Below the pieces are notes generated by a model. That model had not been told where the DNA came from and did not search any database. It saw only the letters and a list, made by a program, of their open reading frames with translations. From assembly GCA_016647705.1 (NCBI GenBank), contig CM028339.1, positions 23,847,803-23,911,802 of the forward strand: a stretch of DNA of 64,000 nucleotides. The letters run 5' to 3'. Each line of letters begins with the position of its first letter. Within the stretch, counting starts at the first letter, position 1. Positions 1 to 12,774 of the stretch are shown here, piece after piece. The translations under genes were made by a program, and so were the position numbers. This stretch comes from Eucommia ulmoides. Taxonomy: Eukaryota > Streptophyta > Magnoliopsida > Garryales > Eucommiaceae.

Positions 1-81
1 CAACCGATGTGAGATATAAGGTTTTGTGGGAAAAGACCATTTGACACAAAACATTTTTTTCAAAATTAATTTGCTCCAACA
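1..81 (-). repeat. 3' LTR of copia-1 (first 81 bp; runs off window)
   Basis: Bases 1-81 match 5429-5506 closely, including CTCCAACA at the boundary. On the minus strand the LTR opens with TGTTGGAGCAAATTAATTTT. The rest lies to the left of the window. Confidence 0.9.
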
Positions 82-94
82 ATCCCCCACTTGA
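82..94 (-). other. Polypurine tract of copia-1
   Basis: On the minus strand, a purine run of the form AAGTGGGGGAT directly precedes the LTR start TGTTGG. This is the expected plus-strand priming site of an LTR retrotransposon. Confidence 0.75.
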
Positions 95-639
95 ATTTTT
101 AAAAAACAATTTTTCCTCGAGCAGTATTAACAATATAAGATTGAGCATAAGCAAAGGTGTCTATCGACTTGAAACTTTACATAGTGAAGATGTTTTAGAT
201 TATAATAGAGTAATTCGTAATTTTGAACTCTATCTCTAACAACATCACACGCACAACCTTATTAGGGTGTAGTCCAAAAGCCCGTGCTTTACGGCCATGC
301 ACGTATATCCCAGTATAGTGAATGCTCTAGAGAATTTGTCCAAAATTCCATAGGAAGCGGCCACACTTCCACATTCACATAGGTGAGTCTATCAAGAGTA
401 CTCTTGTAGCTAGGTACTCCACTCCAAATAGAGTATAGATCTCATTAAGAGTTAATAAAAGAAAACTCAACCTTCTATCGCTTCAGGATGTCATACTACA
501 AACAACACATATTTGGAATAGAACTCAAAATTATTATTATAGTATGTTTTTCTTCATATCACTTCATAAGTTGTTATTACCCTTTGAACCTATTTCTTGG
601 GATCTCCAGTCTTTAGGTTGGGTTTCCCTCACAAGTGAG
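95..639 (-). other. 3' untranslated stretch of copia-1
   Basis: This stretch of roughly 545 bp lies between the end of RNase H and the polypurine tract. No coding similarity was seen. Untranslated stretches at this place are normal in Tnt1-like copia elements. Confidence 0.6.
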
Positions 640-3600
640 TCAATCCATGGGCTTGAGTCCCATTCCTTTCGAGGTTTTGTAAACCTTTTCTCGTGCTAAT
701 CCTTTCGTCAAAGGATCGGCTAAGTTATCATCAGACCGTACATGATTCACTCTTACAGCCTCTGTAGAGATATACTCCCTAATAGTGCTGTGTTTGCGAC
801 GTATTTGTCGCATTTTTCCGTTATAGTAACGGTTCTGAATTTTTGCAATAGCCGCGGTACTATCGCAATGGATCAAGACAGCTGGAATCGATCTCTCCCA
901 TAAAGGGGTATCAGAAAGCAGGCTCCTTAACCACCATGCTTCCTCACTAGCCGAAGCTAGTGCAATCATCTCAGACTCCATAGTAGATTGAGCCAAAATA
1001 GTCTGTTTCTTAGACTTCCAAGAAACAGCTCCACCAGCTATACTAAATATATAGCCGCTAGTTGCCTTGGAGTCATCTGAAAGGGTATTCCAATCAGCAT
1101 CGCTATATCCTTCCAGAACAGCGGGAAACTTCTGATAATGTAATCCAAGGTTCATAGTTCTTTTTAGGTATCTCATGATCCTATCAATAGCATGTCAATG
1201 CTCAATACTAGGTCTACTTGTAAACCTGCATAGTAATCCCACAGCATACGCTATGTCGGGCCTAGTGCAGTCAGTGGCATATCGGAGACTGCCTATGATG
1301 CTCGCATACTCAATTTATCTAACACCGTCACCGGTGTTCTTGAACAACTTCACACTAGGGTCATAAGGAGTACATGCTGGTTTACAATCAAAATAATTAT
1401 ATTTCTTTAGAATCTTCTTTATATAATGAGATTGATCCAAAAATTAACAAGTCATCCACATAAAGACATATAATAGTGCAAATATCATTTTCAGATTTAT
1501 AGTAAATGAATTTGTCACTTTCATTAACTTTAAAACCATATGAAATGACTAGATTATCAAATTTCTCATGCCATTGCTTAGGTGCTTGTTTCAAACCATA
1601 AAGAGATTTATCTAATTTGCATACTTTGTATTCTTGACCAGGAATAACAAAACCTTCAGGTTGGTCCATATAAATCTCTTATTCTAATTCACCATTTAAA
1701 AAAGCAGTTTTAACATCCATTTGGTGCACAACGAGATCATGAATAGCAGCAAGTGATAAAAGCACACGAATAGAAGTAATTCTAGAGACAGGTGAGAATG
1801 TATCAAAGAAATCTACATTCTCTCTTTGTCTAAACCCTTTGTCTACAAGACGAGCCTTATATTTTTCAATGGTTCCATCGGGTTTAAATTTTTTCTTTAG
1901 AATCCATTTACATCCTATTGTTTTACAACCAGGAGGTAAATCTACTAAATGCCAAGTTCTATTTGACTTGAGAGAGTCCATTTCATCATCTATAACTTCT
2001 TGCCACAAATTGGCATCTATAGAGGACAATGCCTCTTGGAGGGTGTGCGGATCCTCCTCTAAAGTGTATGCAAAGAAATCTGAACCATAATCCTTAGCAG
2101 TACGAGTCCGTTTACTTTTCCTAGGTTCAAATTCTAATTCATTAACATGCTCATTAATTCTAATGATAGGCATATTACTAGATGTCGAGCCCCCACTATT
2201 CTTCAATTTAAACGGAAATCTATGTTCATAAAAATCAGCATCATTAGATTCAATAATAACATGATCATGCAAGTCGTAAAATCTATAAGCTTTACTATTC
2301 ACAGCATAACCAACAAAAACACATTCATATGCTCTACTAGCAAGTTTTCTCCTTTTTGGATCAGGAATCCGAACATATGCTAAACGTTTTCTCCTTTTTG
2401 GATCAGGAATCCGAACATATGCTAAACAACCCCAAGTTTTAAAACAAGACAAATTTGGTTTCTTATTTTTGAAAACTTTATACGGTGAAATTTTACTATG
2501 CGATTTGGGAACCCTATTAAGCACGTAACAAACAGTCAACAAAATCTCATCCCACTAGTGAGAAGCAGCACCAGAGTTAAGTAAAATAGCAACTACGGAT
2601 TCAGCAAAAGTTCTATTTTTCCTTTCAGCCTTTCCATTCATTTCAGGAGAATATGGTGCAGTCCTTTCATGAATTATCCCATGAGAATTATAAAATTCAA
2701 TGAACATATCAGAATCATATTCGGTACCTCTATCACTATGCAGCCTTTTAATTTTCTTATTGCACTGATTTTCAATCTCAGTCACAAACAATTTAAACAT
2801 ATCAAGTGCTTCACTTTTATTTTTATGAGATAAACATAAGTAAAATCAGAACAATCATCTATGAATGTAATAAAATAGCGTTTACCATTCCTAGTCAAGA
2901 CACCATCAAGTTCACAAATATCAGAGTGTATCAAGTCAAGAGATTCAGATTCTCTAATTACTAATTTATGAGGGGTTTTGGTAATTTTAGCTTGACTACA
3001 AAATTCACATTTTTCAAAATCATTTAAAGACAATTTAGGAATTAGTTCTAAGTTTCTTAAGTTTTTAATGATGCGTTTGTTAGCGTGACAAAGTCTAGCA
3101 TGCCAAATATTAAAAGAACACAACATATAAGTAGAAGAAGAAATTTTATTCCCATCAACATTCAGTTTGAACATTCCATCAGTTGCATAACCCTTCCCAA
3201 CAAAAACATTATTTTTGGTTAAGGTGTACAAATCAGCCCCGATAGTTTGAGTGAACCCCGCTTTGTTAAGAAGATAACCCGAAATCAAATTCTTTCTCAT
3301 CTCTGGGGTATGCAGAACATCCTTAAGAATGACCGTTTTTCCAGAGGTAAACTTCAATTCCACGTCACCAGAACCAGCGACAATAGTGGAGTGGGAATCA
3401 CCCAGCAACACTTTCTTATCTTCACTTTCAGAATAAGTTTTGAACATAGTACGATCAAAGCAGACATGGCGTGAAGCACCCGTGTCTACCCACCACCCTT
3501 CGGATCCACCAACTATGTTGATTTCAGAAATCATAGCAATTAGTTGGTCCTCGGTAAGATTTGCCTGCGGAGCAGGACGACGTCTTTGCCGGCAGTTCCG

Positions 3601-4407
3601 AGCCATATGGCCCTCCTTTCCACAGTTGAAGCAAGTAAACTGTTCAGAAGTATTTCTTGAAGGGGGTTTAAACTTATTTTGATTTTGATGTGCATTTCTG
3701 TTCTGGTTGTTGTGGTGGCGATTTTGATTCTGATTCTTCATATTTTTTCTTTTGGGTTTCAGAATTGCAGAGGATGATTTTCTGTGAGCGTTGTTAGACA
3801 CAACGAGCACTTCATCTTTTTGATCTTGTTTTCGGGCTTCCTCCTCAATCCGAAGACGAGTGATCAAACTTTCTAAAGAAAACTCTTTTGTTTTGTGCCT
3901 GAGAGTATTCTTAAAATCTTTCCAAGAAGGGGGTAATTTGTCAATTAAAACAGCAACTTGAAATTGTTCATCAAGGGACATACCTTCAGCAATTATTTCA
4001 TGAGCAATTTTCTGAAGTTCATGAGACTGAGCTTCCACAGATTTGTCATCGGTCATTTGATATTTCAGATATCGACTTACAGCATATTTCTTCGTTCAAG
4101 CCTCCTCAGTGTCGTATTTCTTTGAAAGAGCATCCCATATTTCCTTGGCAGTTTGGTTAGAACTATAATAATCATACAGGTCATCAGACACACCATTAAG
4201 AATAAAATTCTTACAACGAAAATTATTTTCAGCCCATGTCTTATCTTCCTGAATCTGGGCATCGGTAGGATCTTTCGGTAAAACAGGTTTTTCAGTGGTA
4301 CAGACATATGCTACTTTTTCAATAGTTAGAAAAAATATCTTCTGTCTCCATCTTTTAAAATGGAACCCTTCGAAACGAAAGGGCTTGTTGAGATCGATAG
4401 CAGACAT
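640..4407 (-). pseudogene. copia-1 gag-pol coding region (fossil)
   Basis: The minus-strand parts in order are as follows. The gag start is near 4407, with residues MSAIDLNKPFRFEGFHFKRW as in Tnt1-type gag, and the gag body continues to about 3590. The CCHC zinc knuckle is at about 3590-3640. The aspartic protease motif VDTGASRHVC is near 3465-3500. Integrase spans about 3150-2000, with the core residues HSDICE, FIDDCSD and DRGTEYDSD. Reverse transcriptase spans about 2000-1400, with QMDVKTAFLNGELE, YGLKQAPKQWHEKFD and YVDDLLIFG. RNase H spans 1176-640, with YSDADW, HCDSTAA and LADPLTKGL. These would make the particle and carry out reverse transcription and integration. The region is broken in several places and is treated as a fossil. 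Confidence 0.9.
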
Positions 4408-4445
4408 TGTAGTAGATAATTGGCAGAATTAAAACGTCTTAAAAT
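4408..4445 (-). other. Very short copia-1 leader without a typical primer-binding site
   Basis: Only 38 bp separate the LTR end from the gag ATG. On the minus strand the first bases are ATTTTAAGACGTTTTAATTC, which do not resemble the initiator-Met primer site (TGGTATCAGAGC) of most plant copia elements. The LTR end is supported independently by the solo copy at 48124-48965, whose TSD fixes the same terminal bases. Confidence 0.6.
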
Positions 4446-5506
4446 TGTTGCTGCAGAAAATAATAAAGAACGAGTTTACCGAATTAGCTTGGGTTGAGTC
4501 GCGGACTAGGTCGCTCTCTTTAAGACGTTTCGTGGCTCTGCCCAAGAAGCGTGCAAGCAGAATATTAGCCCCGTCGTCCCCAGGATAAAACAGCCGAGAA
4601 ATATTCTCTGTCTAGGACGTTCTTTGCACTGTAGAAGTTCCGAAAACCAAACACCCCCACACACTGTTCGCAAAACGAACAAATTGCTCGGAAAACGATT
4701 TTGAACCGAAGAAACAAAACCGGAACAAATTCTTGCAGATCGGAACAGAACAGAACCAAACCGGAACAATGTACTGTTTCGGAACAAATCAAATCTGATG
4801 CAATGTACTGTTTCGGAAAAAACGAAGAACATAACAATTTCGGAAAGCCAGCCAAAGAACTGTTTCGGAAAGCAAAGAACAGTTTCGGAAAGCCAGCCAA
4901 AGAACTGTTTCGGAAAGCAAAGAACAGTTTCGGAAAGCAAAGAACAGAACATTGTTTCGGAAACAGATCTGAAGAAGAAGAATCTGTTTTTTTTTTTAAG
5001 AGAACGAACTCATACCTCTGATTTGAAAATCGTCTGAATTTATAGAAGAAATTCAGATCTGAAATCAGTTAGAATCATGGAGAAATCTTAGGAAAACGTG
5101 GGAGCAAAATCTGGGCACTGAAAACAGTTTTTTACCAAGTCGTGGGAGCAAAATCTGGAAACTGAAAACAGTTTTTTACCAAGTCATCTGAAAACCGTTC
5201 TTAATTAATTATATTATTTAAATAAATTTTGTCCAAAAAATTAAGTGTCACCTCACCACACGCGCGACTCGGCTCGGCACGGCCGGACGGCGGCGGCGGC
5301 GCGCGCGTGTGTGTGTTAAACCAGTAGGGATGTAACTCTTCTCCTCTCCACAAAATGTGGGTACCCTTTGGGGCACACCCCAAGTATCTCACATACCACT
5401 AGTTATACACCACAATAAAACATCTCCCAACCGATGTGGGATATAAGGTTTTGTGGGAAAAAACCATTTGACACAACATTTTTTTCAAAATTAATTTGCT
5501 CCAACA
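4446..5506 (-). repeat. 5' LTR of copia-1 (1061 bp)
   Basis: The LTR is bounded by TGTTG and CAACA inverted ends. Its outer 78 bp match bases 1-81. It contains two tandem duplications, a 45-bp unit twice (4838-4882 and 4883-4927) and a 44-bp unit twice (5097-5140 and 5141-5184), plus a CGG/CG/TG-rich simple stretch near 5283-5316. The related solo LTR at 48124-48965 lacks both duplications, which explains much of the length difference (1061 against 842 bp). Confidence 0.9.
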
Positions 5507-5840
5507 TAAGTTATATCACTAATTACTATTTATGTGAATGTACAAATGTAATTGTTTCAAATTATTGTATTTAAATTTGAACTGAAATTTCTTGATTTAT
5601 ATAAATCATGTGAGATGAACATTTAACTGTAATGTAAAGAATATATAATCTTTCTTTGTCTTATTCACTTATTGGGAAGCTCTTTATATTGATATAAGTT
5701 TTAGTCTTTATTTTTTTAGTTGTTATTTTTGTTTAATTGAAATAAGAGGTATAAATAGGGGATATTATGTCAAAAAATTAAAGATATATATTTTTTTTTT
5801 TACATTTGTTCCTTCAGGCACGGGTTAAATGCTATTATGT
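5507..5840. other. Gene-free AT-rich spacer
   Basis: This is AT-rich sequence between copia-1 and copia-2. No open frame or known repeat was recognised. Its last five bases, TATGT (5836-5840), are the left copy of the copia-2 target-site duplication. Confidence 0.5.
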
Positions 5841-6528
5841 ATATAGGGTAGGTCAACCCAAGTGGACGTAGACTTAACCCAAAGTCAATTAGATCTTAAG
5901 AGAGAGAGAGAAACGCTCGTTTGGCCTAAATAAAATAAAGAAGGAAAAACCAACAAAAGCCTACTAGGGCTTTACTTGTTGAATTTTGTAGGAGTGAATA
6001 AAAAAATAAAAAAACCGAACTCCTTTTTCGGAGAGGTCAATCATAAGCAGCAGAAGAATTGATATTTCGGCACTTCAACTTGATAATCGGACGACGATTC
6101 ATATTCCGATTGGGTTGAAATTTCAGGGGTTTATTTTTGGCATCAAGTACTTCATTTCCATCACTCTTAATGTTTGGTAACTATCTTCTAATTGGTGATC
6201 TGGTATTTCTCTCTAAACCCTTAGTTTTCATTTGTTGTTGTATCCATTGGTTTGGGTGATGTTTAAGTGGTGATTCAAAAGTTTCTCTCTTAAAAGTATG
6301 AACGATTGTAAAACTATTATTTTTGTAATAGTGGAAGTTGAGATCAGACTTTGTTCTCGTGGTTTTTTCTCTAACTTGGGGTTTTCCACGTAAAAATCGT
6401 GTCTCCAGTTTTATATGTTACTTGTGTTTATCTTGGTTAATATTTATGGATATTGAAATTGATAATCCTATTTTAATCACATAGAGAGAAAAAAATAAAA
6501 TTTAATTAATTAGTGAATTTTCTCAACA
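5841..6528 (+). repeat. 5' LTR of copia-2 (688 bp)
   Basis: This LTR aligns with 13906-14744 along its length and ends in TTTCTCAACA where the other copy ends in TTTTCTAACA. Its first bases have decayed from the TGTTGGGTAAG start kept by the 3' copy. The sequence after it, with GTGTCAAGAG, may be a worn initiator-Met primer site. Confidence 0.83.
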
Positions 6529-6960
6529 AAGTAGTGTCAAGAGTTTCAGGTTATTGGAGAAATATTTATTTGTGCAATTTAAAATGGAATATAATAATGA
6601 GGCCATTGTAAAATTGACATTTGCCAATTGTAATATTTCAAAATCTAGAACGATGGACATCATTTATTGTAAAGATTTGTAGTTGCCTTTAAAATGTAAT
6701 GCGGGTAAACAAAGTGACAAAAGTAATGAATAATAAGAGATATTACATAGGAAAATAGTTCGTTACATTCATTAATGGATTAATCAGAGTGTGTACCAAT
6801 ATGTTATTATTGAAACTAAAGGTGATGAATTGGGGAAAAAAAAATAGAGTTCTTGTGAGAACGGAATACTGGATTGAATAAGACTAATTTGATTAAGAAA
6901 ATTGTTTACTTGACTTATAAGGATTGGCTAAAATACAATTAATCACATGAATAATTTTCA
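6529..6960 (+). other. copia-2 leader and worn 5' gag region
   Basis: No clear open frame is present. The position between the LTR and the first recognisable gag residues points to the untranslated leader and decayed 5' gag. Confidence 0.4.
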
Positions 6961-9147
6961 AGACCTTATTAATCAGTTGATTACTATGAAACTTATTTTG
7001 GAAGATGAAGTGCAAACATTACTACTTCTCATCATATTACTTGACAATTGGGAAACGTTTAAAATATCACTCAGTAATTTAGTGCCAGATCATTAATGAA
7101 TAGGCAAGGAGAAAAGAGCATGAATTGTCCTCAGAATCACAGGCACTGGTTTTTGAAAATCAAGAAAGACGGGGGAGAAGCAAAAGCAAAAATCCTCGTA
7201 ATATTGGGTGGTTTGACAAATCGAGAGGTAGATCAAAAGGCAAAAGTGAATTCATGTGCTTTTACTGCGACAAGTTAGGACACATGATTCGAGATTGTAG
7301 AATATTAATAAGGGAAAAATCTAAAGACTGGATTGACAAGGATAAAGAAGATAAGGAGACTAATACGGTCGTTGCTAATGGCGATGATGTGATTCTTTAT
7401 GAAGATGGTCGTGTTAACGTTGCATGCCATGACAACAATTGGATGATTGATTCAGGTGCATCATTTCATGTTATTTCTCGTGGTGATTTCTTCTCATCTT
7501 ACACTAGTGGTGACTTTGGTTATGTAAAGATGGAGAATGACGGTGCATCCAAGATCATTGGCATAAGAGACATTTATATAGAAACCAATATTAGTTGCAA
7601 ATTATTACTTAAAGATGTTAGACATGTTCCAAATATTCGGCACAATTTGATCTCCACCAGAAAGATAGATGACGAAGGTTATAGTAGCCATTTCAATGAA
7701 GGAAAGTGAAAACTCACTAGAGGTTCTTTGGTGTTGGCTAAAGGTAATAAACCAAGTAGCTTATATGTGATGCAAGTGAGATTTGCTTAAGGAGAGGTCA
7801 ATGCAGTTAAGGATTCTTCTATGGAGTTATGACATCTACTACTTGGTCACCTAAGTGAAAAAGGCCTTCACATGCTCATAAAAAAAATAACTCTTGATAT
7901 GTATAAAACTTATATGAATTGTTTTGCTGCTAAACAACATCGAGTTGCATATTAGAACTTTAATCTATCTAGAAGGCATCATCGTTTGGATTTGGTGCAT
8001 ACAGATATTTGTTTCATGAAACATATAATATTTGGTGATGCTTCATATTTTGTTACATTAACTGATGATTTTTCTAGAAAAGTGTTTGTCAATTCTTTGA
8101 AAACTAAGACTAAGTATTTGAGGTGTTCAAGCATTTTCACACTAAGGTTGAAAGAAAACTATGAAAGCAACTCAGGTGTGTGCGCATAGATAAGAGTGGT
8201 GAATATAGAGGCCCTTTTTAGGAATACTACAAGAAATATGGCATCGGACTTAAGAAAAGTGTGCCTAAGACTCCTCAACATATTGGAGTTATCGAGAAAA
8301 TAAATCAGGCCATTTGTGAACGAATCAAGTGCATCATTTTTCACACAAAGTTGCCTAAATTATTTTGGGGTATGGCAAAAAGAATCGTAGTTGACTTGAT
8401 CAATTTGTCTCCATCAGTTATTTTGAATGGTGATATTCCAGAAAGTGTGTTAATTGGAAAAGACATCTCTTAAAAGTATTTGAGGGTATTTGGATTCTGG
8501 GCATTTGTTCATGTTTCGAATAATGAGAGGTCCAAGCTTGATGATAAGACAAAATAGTGTATATTCTTGGGCTATCAATATAAAGAATTTGACTACAGAT
8601 TGCGGGATCCAGTTGGAAGGAAAGTGATTCATAGTAGGGACTTGATATTCCATAAAGATCAGCCTATTGAGGATATTGAGAAATGTGTAAAATTGAAATC
8701 CTCTATCGAGTATCCAATCAACATAGATCCGGTTCCAACACCCATGATAGATCCACCAGAAGAGTAGGGAAGTGAGACTATTGATTAAGCATATGTCCGT
8801 GATCAAATAGTGCACGGGCAACTACCTCTATCTCCTCTAGTTGATGTTTAACTGAGAAGGTCCAATTGGAAATTAGGGATCGAAGAACTTCTACAAAATA
8901 CCTGTCTAATGAGTATGTGATGCTTACAGATGGGAGATAGCTAGAAAACTGTGAAGAAGTCTTGTTGAGTAAAAATAAAAACGAGTGGAGAAAAACCATG
9001 CAAGAAGATATGAAGTCTTTGCATGAGAAGTACACCTATGACTTGGTACAACTTCCTAAAGACAAGAGAAGTTTGAAGAACAAATGGGTTTACAAATTGA
9101 GAATTGAAAAGAATAACTTACATCTGTGTTAGATATGAAGTTACAAC
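6961..9147 (+). pseudogene. copia-2 gag-pol remains, 5' part (fossil)
   Basis: The longest readable piece (7125-7709) covers the end of gag and the protease. A basic stretch rich in Arg, Ser and Lys is followed by the CCHC knuckle FYCDKLGHMIRDC, then IDSGASFHV (protease active site), KMENDGASKIIGI and LLKDVRHVPNIRHNLIS, all typical of plant copia protease and early integrase. Integrase fragments follow (HRLDLVHTDIC, YFVTLTDDFSRK, then TPQHIGVIEKINQ). Near 8990-9110 a piece with EWRKTMQEDMKSL and LPKDKRSLKNKWVYKL marks the start of reverse transcriptase. The region is broken throughout. Confidence 0.8.
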
Positions 9148-9354
9148 TGTAATATTCCGAAAATTTATATTTTTAAAAATAATTTTGTATATAAGTTTAA
9201 TATTTTTTGGATTATTCAGTAAATTTATGATATTTGATTATTTTTTGGAGAGATAAGTGTAATTATTGAGTTTAATATGAATTATTTTATAATTATGAGA
9301 TGTTAAATATAATTTATTAAATTCTTAGTGGTTAAGGAATCAATTGTGATCAAG

Positions 9355-9387
<33 letters not shown>

Positions 9388-10343
9388 TTCATTTGATTAC
9401 AGGTGTGTGTATTAATAAATATAATAATAATAAGGATAAAGTGATCATTAGTCTTCCTTATAAATAACACATATTATGTGTTCATATACAGTGGTTTTAG
9501 GCGGAAAAAAAAAAGAAGAAAAAGGAGAAAGAAAAAAAGGGGGGAAAAGATGAGAAAGGGAAAATAAAATTTATACCGAGGTGATTCCGATTCGAATTTG
9601 AGGTAGAATTTCTAACTATTTTAATATATGTATTTAATATTCCCATGTATTGTGCGATTTATGTTATCACGGTTATAATTGTTGTTTTTTATTAAATTTT
9701 TATGAGTTCGTATTATGTGAAAATTATGTGAGATGCACGTTTATGTGTTTATTTGAGACTTGATTAGATACACATATTAGAGGCGTTGAAATTCTACCGA
9801 GCGTTGTCTAACAACCCCACAGTTTTGATTGCAGAGCCGGTGAGGATAATGCCGCGTCAGGAATTTATTTGAAAATAGTGTAGCGCTAAGAATTTTATTC
9901 GGATTTTTATTAAATTTGTAATAATTGTATTTATTGTTTACCATTATAAAATTGATTTGATAAATCGATAATTAAAATTCGCATTTTTAAATAATTGAGT
10001 TCTAAATTATGGTTTTTGTTAAATTCATATATTTTATTATTATTGCTAAATAATGAATTATTCCATAAACAGTAAATAAATACAATTAATATGAATTGAT
10101 CAATTTATTATTCCATTATAATAAACTATAAATAAATTAATATGAGTTGATCATTATAATTAATATGAATTCATAATGAATTAATATGAATTGGTCGTTC
10201 GGTATAATTCGACAAATTATAATTGTCGCTATCGTATTGTAAAAATTCTCCGATTTATTAAATAAAATATTAACTGTTCGGTTGTAGTGTTAATTCTCCT
10301 AGGGGAGAAACTTAGTGGTGGCTCTGGAAACCGGGCTGTTATA
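9148..10343 (+). repeat. 5' LTR of the nested gypsy-type element (1196 bp)
   Basis: This LTR is the direct repeat of 12476-13766. It contains a poly(T) tract near 9354-9379 and a purine-rich stretch near 9505-9570. It ends CCGGGCTGTTATA, followed by the primer-site-like bases. Confidence 0.85.
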
Positions 10344-12475
10344 GTTAGTATCAAAGCAGGTTTACGATAACTCTAGGTTTAGGTTATGGTATCTATTGAC
10401 CCACTACTCAAAATAAATTAAGTAATATTAAAAATAATTTTAGTATAATTTTTGTTTTAATTGTTGCTTATTATTTTTTATGCATTTAACGGCTATATGC
10501 TCTCGTTACTCCACTTTTGAACCTATCAAGATGATATTAGTGGAATCATTTAATTGGGGTTTCCATAGAATACAACTAGTGAGAGGATGATGAATATCTT
10601 CCCTCAATATAACTCTGTCGCTCTCACTTCGGAGGAAATTGTGGGGCATATGTATAACTTCTCTCTCTTTTATTGTTAGCCTCGTCACATTTGTCAATCT
10701 AGTCGTTTTTCAGTGCAGAGCCATTAGCCACAAAAAAATAAAAAACAAAAAAAATATATGAATGCTACAGCTAAGAAAGTGGTGCTCAAAGGTTGTGCAC
10801 TAATTTATAACATGTGACCACTGCACAGTTGTCATCTCTGTTTGCACTCATCATATTGAATCTTAGATAGTTTATGCTCACCTTCTTGCAATTTAAATCT
10901 ATATTTACTCACCAAGTCAACAAAATTTAAATTGTTTATATAGCACCACTAATTGGGTGAATGTCGTGTTAGTCGTAGATTATAGAGATTGATTTAAAAA
11001 GAGTGGTTATTGTCTTCTATGTAATTGTGAAATTATATATTCGTATTAAATTGTGGAAAAAAAAGAGCGTTGATGAAAATTGATAGTTTTATAATGATTA
11101 GTGGATCAAGTAATTTTTTGTTTAAAAAAAAAAAGTTTGGAGAATGATTTTGATTATCCTGCTATGTCATAGTTGTTACCTGTCAGGCAAGTCCTACAAG
11201 GTTGATATATGTTGTTACCTCTCAGACAAATCTTGCAGGGTGATTGCTCCTACCATTCGAGATATTAAACGGCATTGACACTGATAACCACCTTAGATAA
11301 CACAGTTGGATAGGTTACAATATTGTTACAACTCCTTATCGTGAGGTAAATGATCATATGGCTGGTAAGAACGTATGTTATTTTATTATATATAAATGAG
11401 TTGATCAGTTAATTTAAATTCGGTTGTTCCGTTACGATGATATTTTTGTTGAGATTTGGATATTGCCCAATCTTACTATATTTTATTGGAAAGTGAATTT
11501 TGATAACAATACTTGATTCATAAAATGTTTTTATATTACGAAAACAGTACACTGATAAAATATTCAGATAGATATTGGTCCACTATTAACAATGGGTGGA
11601 GTTGGAGTGTGGGTAATTGTTGAAATTTTTGGAGGCTATGTGAAATATTTTACTTGTATATTGACCATTTGTGACGTATCCGATTTTTGTAGTTTGACAC
11701 GTATTTATGCGTTTCGAGGAGTATTTATGTGGTTGACATGCACTTATGTGTCTGAGACGTGTTTTTATATTTCAATACATATTTATGTAGTTGACATGTG
11801 TTTATATGTTTGAGACGTATTTATGTGGATTGAAATGTATTTATGTATCTCGAGACGTATTTATGTGGTTGACACGTATTTGTGTGTTTTGAGACGCATT
11901 TACGTGGTTAAAATGTACCTATGTGTTTCCAGATATATTTATATGATTGAAACGTATTTGGATGTTTTGAGACATATTTATGTGTTTTCAGATGCATTGT
12001 TGAAAATTTATTTTGTTTGATATTTATGAAGAAATTTACGAGATTATGGAATTAAATTGGAATTTTAATGCGGATACTGGAGATGATTGTTTTTAGTCGC
12101 ACGGGGCAGTTCACGAGGAATTTGAGCTATCTATTGGTTATGATATTGACTCCGATATGTTGGCTTGAGATGTTGGATAAAACTGATGAACGCTGATTAT
12201 GGGATATGACAGTGGACTTGAAAAATCATGTCAAGTGGAAGAATTATTGAGATCATAGACTTGTTGGAATTGAGATAGATTTAATCCAGTGAGATTACTA
12301 TGATATTTTAAAGATATATTGTTATTTATTGCTATTTTTATCGGAATAGTACAGCGGGAGCGTAGTGATGACTTTCGATTATTATTTAACTGAGTTTGAC
12401 TAGTACGGTGCGATTTTGAATTATTATTGTTTTGACCAGAATTTCGAGTACGAACTTTATTTAAGGGGAGTCGAT
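10344..12475 (+). other. Internal region of the nested gypsy-type element, non-coding
   Basis: This 2.1-kb stretch has only short open frames and no recognisable protein motif. A degenerate tandem repeat fills about 11690-12010 (separate entry). A purine tract near 12464-12471 serves as the probable polypurine tract. Confidence 0.7.
11690..12010 (+). repeat. Degenerate minisatellite, about 40-bp unit
   Basis: About eight worn copies of a unit like ACGTATTTATGTGGTTGACA plus a variant half (TATTTATGTGTTTCGAG) run in tandem. Each roughly 40-bp unit is itself two related 20-bp halves. The open frames across it (11592-11813 and 11823-12020) simply reflect the repeat. Confidence 0.75.
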
Positions 12476-12680
12476 TGTAATACCCCGAAAATTATATTTT
12501 TTTAAATATTATTTTATAGAAGTTTAATATTTTTTGGATTATTCTGTAAATTTATGATATTTGATTATTTTTTGGAAGATAAGTGTAATTATTGAATTTA
12601 ATATGAATTATTTTATAATTATAGGGTGTTAAATGTATTTTTTTAAATCATTAGTGGTTAAAGAATCAATTGTGACCAAG

Positions 12681-12774
<94 letters not shown>

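Larger units (their letters stand above)
1..5506 (-). mobile_element. Ty1/copia LTR retrotransposon (copia-1), minus strand
   Basis: Read on the minus strand, the order is 5' LTR (5506-4446), a 38-bp leader, gag, protease, integrase, reverse transcriptase, RNase H, an untranslated stretch, a polypurine tract, and the first 81 bp of the 3' LTR, which leaves the window at base 1. The integrase-before-RT order and the motifs CFNCGKEGHMARNC, VDTGASRHVC, YGLKQAPKQWH and YVDDLL are those of Ty1/copia. The LTR ends are TGTTG and CAACA. The coding region is broken by several lesions, so this is a fossil, though its domains are still easy to read. The flank outside the 5' LTR starts TAAGT; the matching flank lies outside the window, so the target-site duplication cannot be tested. 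A solo LTR of the same family lies at 48124-48965. Confidence 0.93.

Noticed and set aside
4506-4952. 148-codon frame with repeated FPKQFFGWLSETV-like words
   Set aside because: The repeats come from the duplicated 45-bp unit in the copia-1 LTR; there is no sign of a real protein.
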